64,000 bases of DNA, taken from Sphingobacterium haloxyli. Lineage in GTDB: Bacteria > Bacteroidota > Bacteroidia > Sphingobacteriales > Sphingobacteriaceae. Below are positions 54,974 to 62,710 of this stretch, in pieces (the stretch's first letter is position 1; each line of letters starts with the position of its first letter). The stretch spans positions 124,001 to 188,000 of the forward strand of contig NZ_PVBQ01000002.1 of assembly GCF_002980525.1 (NCBI RefSeq), given 5' to 3'. Made by a program: the position numbers and the translations under genes. The notes beneath the pieces were generated by a model. That model saw nothing but the letters and a program-made list of their open reading frames with translations. It was not told the DNA's origin and ran no database searches.

Positions 54974-56341
54974 ATGGACAAAATGAAAAGAAGGTCAGCT
55001 ATAGCCACGTTGGGAGCAATCTCCTTAGGATTGACTACGCCTCGGCTACTCAAAGGAGAAATGCTACAGGGACCACGTGTACTAAAAAAGGAAATGCTCA
55101 CTACCGATATTCTAGTAATCGGTGGCGGCACAGCAGGCGTAGTAGCTGCGGTGCAAGCCGGAAGGGCGGGGAAGAAAACTATTTTGGTCGAAAACGGAAG
55201 TATGTTAGGTGGTACTACCACGACCGGTGGAGTCGCGTTTCCTGGTATTTTTTTCGCATGGGGCAAGCAGGTTATTGGCGGCATAGGCTGGGAAATGGTG
55301 CAGGAGGCTGTCGCATTAAATGATGACAAATTACCTGACTTTTCCGTTCCTCATGGCCGCCAACATTGGCATCATCAAGTGCGTTTAAACGGTCCGCTAT
55401 ATGCGATGATGATCGAAGATAAATGTGTGGAGGCGGGTGTGAACCTGAGATTTTACGAAACGCCGGTAGAGGTCGTGCAACATAAGGAGGGTTGGAAAGT
55501 AACCACGATCGGAAAAGGAACGAAAACGGAGATTGTCTGCAATCAATTGATTGATTGCACCGGAAATGCGTTTGCTGTCTCCTTGGCAGGATTCAATTTG
55601 CTGCGGGAGAAAGAGACGCAGCCGGGAACGTTGATGTTCCGTATTGGTGGATATTCCGTGGATCAACTCGATATGAACTGGATTAAGGATGAATTTAGCG
55701 CCGCGGTAGATCGTGGCGACCTGATTAAAGGAGAGTTTTTAAATGTTGAATCTTTGCTTCGTAACGCCGGCGATAACGTGCAGCACATCGCCGGCGCTGA
55801 CGCCACCACCTCTGTATCGCACACTATTGCAAACATCAACGGACGGGCATCGCTGTTTAGGACGCTGAAGTTTCTTCGAACGTTGCCAGGTTTAACGGGT
55901 TTAAAGCTGTTGGATATGCAAAACGAAACAGCCGTCCGGGAGACCTATCGCATTGATAGTATCTACCGGGTTACACATGAAGATTACGTTATGGGACGAA
56001 TTTTTGAAGATGCGGTTTGCTATTCTTACTACCCTATAGACCTTCACGACGAACAGGGGGTTATTCCCAAACACCTGGAAGAGGGACGGGTCGCATCCGT
56101 GCCGTTAAGAGCCCTAATACCAAAAGATAGCCGCAATTTAATCGTTGCTGGTCGTTGTATTGGGAGTGACCGCTTGGCAAATTCAGCTTTACGTGTCCAG
56201 GCATCCTGTATGGGCATGGGGCAAGCTGCGGCTGTCGCAGCCGTATTGGCGCACACGCAGGGCAAAACGCCAGCGGAGGTTTCGATGTCAGATATAAAGA
56301 AATTATTGATGGAACACGGCGCTATTGTGCCGGCAGGATAG
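54974..56341 (+). CDS. Exported FAD-dependent oxidoreductase, Tat signal
   Basis: 455 residues. A twin-arginine signal (KRRSAIATLG) comes first. FAD motif DILVIGGGTAGVVAAVQAG (45-63), then LVENGSMLGGTTTTGGV and the late NLIVAGRCIGSDRLANSALRVQASCMGMGQAA, the FAD_oxidored (PF12831) pattern. Substrate unknown. Carbohydrate-locus relatives act on sugars or aglycones in the periplasm. It starts 21 bases after susD and precedes the possible flavoprotein gene by 21 bases, so it belongs to the locus operon. Confidence 0.85.
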   Translation: MDKMKRRSAIATLGAISLGLTTPRLLKGEMLQGPRVLKKEMLTTDILVIGGGTAGVVAAVQAGRAGKKTILVENGSMLGGTTTTGGVAFPGIFFAWGKQVIGGIGWEMVQEAVALNDDKLPDFSVPHGRQHWHHQVRLNGPLYAMMIEDKCVEAGVNLRFYETPVEVVQHKEGWKVTTIGKGTKTEIVCNQLIDCTGNAFAVSLAGFNLLREKETQPGTLMFRIGGYSVDQLDMNWIKDEFSAAVDRGDLIKGEFLNVESLLRNAGDNVQHIAGADATTSVSHTIANINGRASLFRTLKFLRTLPGLTGLKLLDMQNETAVRETYRIDSIYRVTHEDYVMGRIFEDAVCYSYYPIDLHDEQGVIPKHLEEGRVASVPLRALIPKDSRNLIVAGRCIGSDRLANSALRVQASCMGMGQAAAVAAVLAHTQGKTPAEVSMSDIKKLLMEHGAIVPAG

Positions 56342-56362
56342 GTAGAAAGATAAGATTTGGTC

Positions 56363-57472
56363 ATGAGGGTTTTAGAAACCATTTTTATTGTACTCCTTTT
56401 TTTCTATGGGACTACCTCGACTTTCAGCCAGCAGCGTCAGGAAGACACCATTCGTTATTTCACAACGCCCACGCTACCGCAAAATGTCGCTTATGTCAAT
56501 AGTATACTCATCGATACAGGAGGCGTTTCGACGGCAAAAGACACTCTTTTTCAACTATTGACTGAACGCGGCGATCCGATATCGTATTATCGGGAGATAA
56601 GCACAGAAGTCTGCTTTGACGGGTCTTGTCGGTTGCTGAGGGTAAACCTTTATTGGAATGTGACGGGTCGATACCTTGGCTTTGAACTTCCTCCAGCAGA
56701 ATTTTTAAGCAAAGCGGAGCATGAGCCTTTCAATGCGCAGGAGTACCAGCTACTACACACCATATTGGCCGATAGTCTTTCGCCCATAGGCAATTTCAAT
56801 TACCAAAATTTAATTCCGGAGAGCAGTGCAGCTGAAAGCGTGGATGCTGTAACCCGTCCTACATCCAAGGATGTACTGCCGTATGTCGTAAAAGGAGCGG
56901 TCTTTACTACCCACAGGATGTGGAGTCTCGTGTATGGCCAGATGCAGCGGGATGTTGAAAACGCAACCGAAGCTGCGCTGAATCCTGGTTTTTTACTTGA
57001 TATGCTGAATAGCGATGATATCTGGGATAGATATTGGGCACTGGATCGAATGCATATGTTGCCAGATCACCCACTTCAAGTGAAAGAAAAGGTAGTTGGT
57101 TTTTTATGCCATAGTTCATACAACCTTGTATTACATACCTTAACCGTTTTACCAAAGGAGTGGGGTGAAGATTCTTCCTTCCAGCATAAATTATGGTTGG
57201 CATTTGACTGCGTTCCAGCAGCACTGAAACCAAAGGTGATTGGAAAACTTTGTACATACGAAAAACTAGACAGATCAATTATGTTGGACATTACCGACCG
57301 CTTGCCAACAATGTACGGCCCTGTATTGGCTGCTGCACTGCACTGTCTACGGAATTATCTCCCTCAAGAGCCGGAAATCCTTCGGCGTGTAATGGCATTG
57401 CTTAATCATAACAACCCGTATATTGTTAAGCAGATAAAGAATTTCCTTCAAGAAGTACCAACGATTGATTAA
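56363..57472 (+). CDS. Exported protein of unknown function with FMN-binding-like signature and HEAT-like tail
   Basis: 369 residues from ATG 56363. Signal peptide (cleavage near TFSQQ, about 23). I do not recognise the family with certainty. The N-terminal domain contains EVCFDGSCRLLRVNLYW (82-98) and YLGFELPPAEFL, then VDAVTRPT (160-167), which resembles the (S/D)GAT motif by which RnfG/NqrC-type proteins hold FMN through a threonine (Thr164). The C-terminal half (about 200-369) is made of short paired helices like HEAT repeats. The FAD oxidoreductase lies directly upstream, so the two could pass electrons; this is inference. Confidence 0.55.
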   Translation: MRVLETIFIVLLFFYGTTSTFSQQRQEDTIRYFTTPTLPQNVAYVNSILIDTGGVSTAKDTLFQLLTERGDPISYYREISTEVCFDGSCRLLRVNLYWNVTGRYLGFELPPAEFLSKAEHEPFNAQEYQLLHTILADSLSPIGNFNYQNLIPESSAAESVDAVTRPTSKDVLPYVVKGAVFTTHRMWSLVYGQMQRDVENATEAALNPGFLLDMLNSDDIWDRYWALDRMHMLPDHPLQVKEKVVGFLCHSSYNLVLHTLTVLPKEWGEDSSFQHKLWLAFDCVPAALKPKVIGKLCTYEKLDRSIMLDITDRLPTMYGPVLAAALHCLRNYLPQEPEILRRVMALLNHNNPYIVKQIKNFLQEVPTID

Positions 57473-57546
57473 TTTGCATAGGATCAAAGTGATGCTCCAA
57501 AAGCAGTTAAAATAGTCCGACATAAACCAGATAAAGAAAAACTAGT

Positions 57547-59847
57547 ATGAAGATGAACCGAATGTGGCTGCTAATATTTTTTTCTATCGTTTTATTTTCT
57601 AACCGGATTGCGGCCCAGCAATGGGAAGGTAAGTGGATTGGATTAGCGTCTCAAGATACAAGCTCAACCAACATCTGGGCAGGTTTTCGGAAAGATTTTA
57701 ACATAGATAGATTACCCAAGCACGCTATAGCAAAGATTGCAGTAGATAGTAAATATTGGCTTTATGTCAATGATAAACTTGTCGTATTCGAGGGTGGGTT
57801 AAAAAGAGGACCCAGTCCAAGCGATACCTACTACGATGAAGTGGATATCAGCAAATACCTTAAAAAAGGAGACAATACCATCGCAATCAAGCTGTGGTAT
57901 TTTGGAAAACATGGTTTTTCGCACAATAGTAGTGGTAAGCTGGGGCTCTTGTTTGATTTGCAGAGTGAAAATCTTGAACTTTCCAGTAACAAGAGCTGGC
58001 TTGTCAAGCGGTTGGTGGAGTATCAGTCGGCTCCGGGAAAGGAACCTAATTTCAGGTTGCCTGAGTCCAATATTCTTTACGATGCTCGCTTGGGAGACGA
58101 GGGCTGGTATAGCAGCGAAGGAAAGCTGACTTCTTTCGAACCAGCTATAGAGCATGGTGCTTTCGGATCTGTACCTTGGAATAAGCTCGTTAAACGGCCG
58201 ATTCCATTATGGAAGGACTTTGGTCTTAAAGCGTTTCGTTCCCAGGACATCCTCCGAAACGGGGATACCGTCATCTGCAAACTGCCATATAACATGCAGT
58301 TCACCCCCTATTTTGATATCGAGGCCAATGAAGGAGATTCGATTCACATAGTTACCGACAACTACTTATATTATAACGGTTCGGCCGAAAATTTACGCGC
58401 AGCCTATATCGCCAAAAATGGTCGCCAGCAGTACGAAAGTCTGGGATGGATCAACGGACATGTGATGTACTTAATCGTTCCCGAACATGTCAAGATCAAT
58501 CAGCTAATGTATCGCGAAACGGGATACGATACGGAATTTGCAGGATTTTTCGAATGCTCCGATCCCTTTTTCAATACACTTTGGCAAAAGGCTGCCCGTA
58601 CACTTTATATAACCATGCGTGACACCTATATGGATTGTCCCGACCGTGAGCGAGCGCAATGGACGGGGGATGTGGTACTTGAAGCGCAGGAAGCTTTTTA
58701 TGCGTTAAACCCTTCTTCTCACGCCCTGGCAAGAAAGTGGCTGTATGAGCTGATTGGTTGGCAAAAAGCAGATGGTGTGCTGTTTTCCCCTGTTCCTGCT
58801 GGCAACTGGGATAAAGAACTTCCTGATCAAGCGCTTGCGAGTATTGGCTATTATGGAATTTGGATGTATTATATGCATACAGGCGATAAGCAGGTTCTTG
58901 TGGATCTTTATCCAGCTATCCAAAAGTACATTTCGCTTTGGGAGAAGGATAAAGATGGTCTGGTTCTGTTGCGGGAAGGGGGGTGGCAATGGGGTGACTG
59001 GGGAGAGAATAAAGATATGTTACTGCTCTATAACCTCTGGTATTATCTAGCTTTGAAGGGAAGTTGTCTGATGGCTGATGAAATTGGGTATAAGGAGGAT
59101 ATGCGCCGGATCGAGGCTGAAATGAAACAATTTAAGCGAACCTTCAACCAGCGATTCTGGAATGGGGCAGCATACCGCGATCCATCCTATAGCGGAAAGA
59201 CAGATGATAGGGCGCATGCTTTGGCAGTTCTCGCTGATATTGCTGATAAGGATAAATATGATCTCATTCTAGATGTCTTTTCGAAGCAGGAGCACGCAAG
59301 TCCTTATATGGAAAAATATGTGTTTGAAGCGATGTACAAAATGAGGGAACCTGTTTTGGCTAATGTCCGTCATAAAAAGCGCTTTGCCGAAATGGTCAAT
59401 AATCCTAATTTTACTACCCTATTCGAAGGTTGGGGCATCGGTAAGGATGGATACGGCGGGGGTACTGTAAACCATGCTTGGAGCGGGGGAGGGCTTACCA
59501 TCATGTCTAGTGAGGTTTGTGGAATTAAGCCATTAACACCGGGGTATAAAACGTTCTCGGTGACGCCTCAGCTAGGTAATCTATCGTTTGCCAAAGCCAA
59601 GGTTTCTTCCATCAAGGGCGAGATAGAGAGTTCTATCACGCAATCTGCTGATCAAATGGTGGTAACGTTCAATGTCCCTAAAGGTTCAGCGGCGGTTTTT
59701 GAGCTTCCTTTAAAGAATTATGCATCTATTCTTATCAACGGAGTCCCTGTAGACAAGATCATACGAAAAGGAAAAATAGCTGTACGAAATTCGGACGGTC
59801 AATGGGTAGTTCCGGAAGGAAAGTGGGAAATTAAAATAAGTATCTAA
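57547..59847 (+). CDS. GH78-type alpha-L-rhamnosidase, exported
   Basis: 766 residues. Signal peptide (cleavage near IAAQQ, about 24), an N-terminal beta domain with FRKDFNIDRLPKHAIAKIAVD and YWLYVNDKLVVFEGG, and the (alpha/alpha)6 core, with YMDCPDRERAQWTGDVVLEAQ (about 361-381), GWQWGDWGEN (about 479) and EGWGIGKDGYGGGTVNHAWSGGG (about 627-650). The C-terminal beta domain begins GIKPLTPGYKTFSVTPQ, the same region that remains in the upstream GH78 remnant. The enzyme cleaves terminal alpha-L-rhamnose. It is the last gene of the sigma-FecR-SusCD locus. Confidence 0.88.
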   Translation: MKMNRMWLLIFFSIVLFSNRIAAQQWEGKWIGLASQDTSSTNIWAGFRKDFNIDRLPKHAIAKIAVDSKYWLYVNDKLVVFEGGLKRGPSPSDTYYDEVDISKYLKKGDNTIAIKLWYFGKHGFSHNSSGKLGLLFDLQSENLELSSNKSWLVKRLVEYQSAPGKEPNFRLPESNILYDARLGDEGWYSSEGKLTSFEPAIEHGAFGSVPWNKLVKRPIPLWKDFGLKAFRSQDILRNGDTVICKLPYNMQFTPYFDIEANEGDSIHIVTDNYLYYNGSAENLRAAYIAKNGRQQYESLGWINGHVMYLIVPEHVKINQLMYRETGYDTEFAGFFECSDPFFNTLWQKAARTLYITMRDTYMDCPDRERAQWTGDVVLEAQEAFYALNPSSHALARKWLYELIGWQKADGVLFSPVPAGNWDKELPDQALASIGYYGIWMYYMHTGDKQVLVDLYPAIQKYISLWEKDKDGLVLLREGGWQWGDWGENKDMLLLYNLWYYLALKGSCLMADEIGYKEDMRRIEAEMKQFKRTFNQRFWNGAAYRDPSYSGKTDDRAHALAVLADIADKDKYDLILDVFSKQEHASPYMEKYVFEAMYKMREPVLANVRHKKRFAEMVNNPNFTTLFEGWGIGKDGYGGGTVNHAWSGGGLTIMSSEVCGIKPLTPGYKTFSVTPQLGNLSFAKAKVSSIKGEIESSITQSADQMVVTFNVPKGSAAVFELPLKNYASILINGVPVDKIIRKGKIAVRNSDGQWVVPEGKWEIKISI

Positions 59848-59858
59848 TTCGTAATCCT

Positions 59859-59866
59859 TATCTTTG
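59859..59866 (+). promoter_or_regulatory. Minus-7 box TATCTTTG of the M3 peptidase gene
   Basis: An exact TAnnTTTG match 20 bases before ATG 59887. It implies a transcript separate from the GH78 locus. Confidence 0.5.
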
Positions 59867-59886
59867 CCAAAAACTAAACAACACGA

Positions 59887-62004
59887 ATGAATAAATTAAA
59901 ATTCTTACCATTTTGCATCGTCGTTGCGACAGTAGTCGTGGGTTGCCAAGAGACGGATAGTACCCAAAACGAAAACAACCCGTTGCTATCGGCTTATGAC
60001 ACCCAGTTTCAAGTACCGCCGTTCGACAAAATCAGGGACGAGCATTTTCGACCAGCATTCAAAGCTGCTTTGGAACAGCACAATCAAGAAATTGATGTTA
60101 TTGTAGACAATACCGAGGAGCCTACTTTTCAAAACACCATCGTGGCATTAGAAGATGCAGGGAGCTTGTTAGGAGATGTTTCGCGCGTATTTTTTAATCT
60201 TAATTCAGCGAATACAAACGATTCTATTCAAGCCATAGCCAAAGATATGGCTCCTGTATTGTCAGCACACGGGGATGAGATATCGCTGAATGGAAAGTTA
60301 TTTGCACGTGTAAAAGCAGTATACGATAATCGTGCTTCTTTAGCGTTGAATGCGGAAGATGCCAAACTGTTGGAGGAAACATATAAAGGGTTTGTTCGCG
60401 CAGGGGCAAATCTTTCCGAAAGTGATCAAGAGAAACTGAAGAAAATTAATTCAGAATTATCGGTACTGACGAATGATTTCGGACAAAATCTGTTGGCAGA
60501 AACAAATGCCTACGAATTGGTTGTAGATAATGAAGAAGACTTGGCCGGACTACCTGCGGCTTTAAAGCAAGCGGCTGCCGATGCGGCTAAAGCGAAAGAT
60601 AAAGAAGGAAAATGGGTGTTTACTCTCCAGAATCCTTCTGTAATGCCTTTTTTACAGTATGCAGATAACAGGGAATTACGTAAGGAAATTTGGAATGCCT
60701 ACCAAATGCGAGGCAACAACGGCAATGATAACGATAACAAAGAAATCCTGCTTAAAACAGCGAACCTCCGTTTAGAGAAGGCAAAATTATTGGGTTACGA
60801 TTCACATGCCGCATATGTGTTGGAAGAAGCTATGGCAGAAAATCCAACGAACGTATATGCGCTACTGAATAAAATATGGACACCGGCGTTAGCAAAAGCA
60901 AAAGTGGAAGCGGCTGACATTCAAAAAGAGATCGAAGCCGCTGGCGGAGATTTTCAGGTAGCGCCGTACGACTGGAGATATTACCAAGAAAAAATCCGCA
61001 AAGCAAAATACGCGTTGAATGAAGAGGAGATCAAGCCCTATTTTAGTTTAGCAGCAGTACGACAAGGCGCGTTTGATACCGCTAATAAGTTATTCGGTTT
61101 GCATTTTGTCGCCTTGAGCAATGTGCCGACCTACCATGAAGAGGTCGAAGTATACCAAGTAAAAGACAAAAATGATAAACACCTAGGGCTGCTTTATGCC
61201 GATTTCTTCCCTAGGGAATCCAAAAGAGGGGGCGCATGGATGACGTCTTACCGTTCGCAAAGTACAAAAGATGGAGAGCGTGTAGCTCCTGTTATATCTA
61301 TCGTATGCAACTTTACAAAACCCGTGGGAGATGAGCCTGCACTATTAACATTCGACGAAGCGACCACATTGTTCCATGAATTTGGACATGCGTTGCATGG
61401 ACTTTTATCGAATGTAAAATACCGTAGCCTGGCCGGCACATCTGTATCGCGCGATTTCGTGGAGCTACCATCGCAGGTTATGGAAAATTGGGCGGCTGAT
61501 CCGGCGGTATTGAAAACCTACGCCAAACATTATCAAACAGGCGAAGCTATTCCAGATTCGCTGATCGAAAAAATGGAACAGGCAGGAACGTTCGACCAAG
61601 GTTTCGCAACTGTGGAGTATGTTGCAGCTTCTTTGTTGGATTTGGATTATCATGCGACAACGAAGCCTATTGAGGGTGATGTAAATGCATTTGAGGCGGA
61701 CGGTATGCAAAAGATCGGATTAATTGATGCTATTATTCCGCGTTATAGAAGCACCTATTTTCAACATATTTTCTCTGGCGGATATTCTGCAGGCTACTAT
61801 GCTTATATCTGGGCTGAAGTACTGGATTCCGATGCTTTTGCAGCGTTTAAGGAAAATGGTCTTTTTGATCAAGCTACAGCGACTTCTTTCCGGGAAAACA
61901 TCTTAGAAAAAGGCGGTACCGGTAATCCGGCTGAAATGTACAGACAGTTTAGGGGTAAAGACCCGGACCCGGTTCATCTCATGAAAAAACGAGGACTGGA
62001 TTAA
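59887..62004 (+). CDS. M3 family zinc metallopeptidase (peptidyl-dipeptidase Dcp type), lipoprotein
   Basis: 705 residues. Lipobox VVGC (Cys21) and a short Asn-rich linker. M3 zinc motif HEFGH (497-501) in TLFHEFGHALHG, with ELPSQVMENWA supplying the third ligand. The C-terminal FSGGYSAGYYAYIWAEVL is the family's substrate-binding region. Peptidyl-dipeptidases release C-terminal dipeptides from short peptides; a lipid anchor puts this one in the envelope. Followed by a terminator. Confidence 0.94.
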   Translation: MNKLKFLPFCIVVATVVVGCQETDSTQNENNPLLSAYDTQFQVPPFDKIRDEHFRPAFKAALEQHNQEIDVIVDNTEEPTFQNTIVALEDAGSLLGDVSRVFFNLNSANTNDSIQAIAKDMAPVLSAHGDEISLNGKLFARVKAVYDNRASLALNAEDAKLLEETYKGFVRAGANLSESDQEKLKKINSELSVLTNDFGQNLLAETNAYELVVDNEEDLAGLPAALKQAAADAAKAKDKEGKWVFTLQNPSVMPFLQYADNRELRKEIWNAYQMRGNNGNDNDNKEILLKTANLRLEKAKLLGYDSHAAYVLEEAMAENPTNVYALLNKIWTPALAKAKVEAADIQKEIEAAGGDFQVAPYDWRYYQEKIRKAKYALNEEEIKPYFSLAAVRQGAFDTANKLFGLHFVALSNVPTYHEEVEVYQVKDKNDKHLGLLYADFFPRESKRGGAWMTSYRSQSTKDGERVAPVISIVCNFTKPVGDEPALLTFDEATTLFHEFGHALHGLLSNVKYRSLAGTSVSRDFVELPSQVMENWAADPAVLKTYAKHYQTGEAIPDSLIEKMEQAGTFDQGFATVEYVAASLLDLDYHATTKPIEGDVNAFEADGMQKIGLIDAIIPRYRSTYFQHIFSGGYSAGYYAYIWAEVLDSDAFAAFKENGLFDQATATSFRENILEKGGTGNPAEMYRQFRGKDPDPVHLMKKRGLD

Positions 62005-62012
62005 AATCAGCA

Positions 62013-62041
62013 GCAACCGTTATTTGTACGGTTGCTTTTTT
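62013..62041 (+). terminator. Rho-independent terminator of the M3 peptidase gene
   Basis: GCAACCGT (62013-62020) pairs with ACGGTTGC (62028-62035) over a 7-base loop, followed by a T-run (62036-62041). Confidence 0.9.
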
Positions 62042-62056
62042 CCGTTTTTAACATCG

Positions 62057-62105
62057 CAAGCCTATTTATTGACTATTTCTTTACAATAGTCAGTAAATAG
62101 GCTTG
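62057..62105. repeat. 21-bp inverted repeat hairpin
   Basis: The arms 62057-62077 and 62085-62105 are complementary at 20 of 21 positions, the exception being a T against G, with a 7-base loop TCTTTAC. The left arm begins CAAGCCTATTTA. It lies directly upstream of the minus-7 box of the outer-membrane protein gene and after the M3 terminator. Confidence 0.85.
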
Positions 62106-62117
62106 TCGTTCTTTATA

Positions 62118-62125
62118 TATATTTG
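62118..62125 (+). promoter_or_regulatory. Minus-7-like box TATATTTG before the outer-membrane protein gene
   Basis: An exact TAnnTTTG match only 3 bases before ATG 62129, so it is either a leaderless promoter or a chance match. Confidence 0.35.
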
Positions 62126-62128
62126 CGT

Positions 62129-62710
62129 ATGTTAAATCGTCTAGCCGTCCGGCAAATTTTGCTTATATTATTGTGCTTATTGTTAGGAGATAGTGTTTTT
62201 TCACAAGTGGGACTCGGCGTGAAACTAGGAGGCAATTTGTCTAGTGCTGACGCATTTTCTTTTCGTTCATCGAAGCGTTTGGGCGTTCAGGCTGGTGTGA
62301 TGATGAACTACCACTTTCATCCGAACATGGCCATTCAAGCGGAGCCTACCTTGAACCTTACGCGGATACGGGCAAATGCCGAGACCACCCAGGAGACAAA
62401 CGGGATTGACAAAGGAAACAAAGGCCTGCGTTTTTTTGATTTGCCTATCTTGTTTAGGTTAGATCTTACTCCGGAATTTGCGTTATTGGGAGGGGCTGAG
62501 TTCAATTCGCTTTTAAATGAAGACAGGTACCGCTTGCAAAACGGCGAATTGGCTTTCAAGGGTGGGACCCGACTGGGATACACTGTCGGACTAGAATTGG
62601 GAAAGTTCTATTTTCGTTACCGTGGATTTGAACGCTCAACTAACGTGCACCGTAGTTGGACAACAATGATTCAGCAATACCAGGTCGGTGTAAAGTGGCG
62701 CATTTTATGA
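62129..62710 (+). CDS. Small outer-membrane beta-barrel protein (porin/PorT-like)
   Basis: 193 residues from ATG 62129; TTG 62123 overlaps the promoter box. Signal peptide (cleavage near SVFSQ, about 26). The mature protein begins GLGVKLGGNLSSAD and continues in alternating amphipathic strands (MMNYHFHPNMAIQAEPTLNL, RFFDLPILFRLDL, GTRLGYTVGLELGKFYFRYRGF), the outer-membrane barrel (OMP_b-brl_2) pattern. Function unknown. Its stop codon directly abuts that of the convergent ABC gene with no base between. Confidence 0.85.
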   Translation: MLNRLAVRQILLILLCLLLGDSVFSQVGLGVKLGGNLSSADAFSFRSSKRLGVQAGVMMNYHFHPNMAIQAEPTLNLTRIRANAETTQETNGIDKGNKGLRFFDLPILFRLDLTPEFALLGGAEFNSLLNEDRYRLQNGELAFKGGTRLGYTVGLELGKFYFRYRGFERSTNVHRSWTTMIQQYQVGVKWRIL

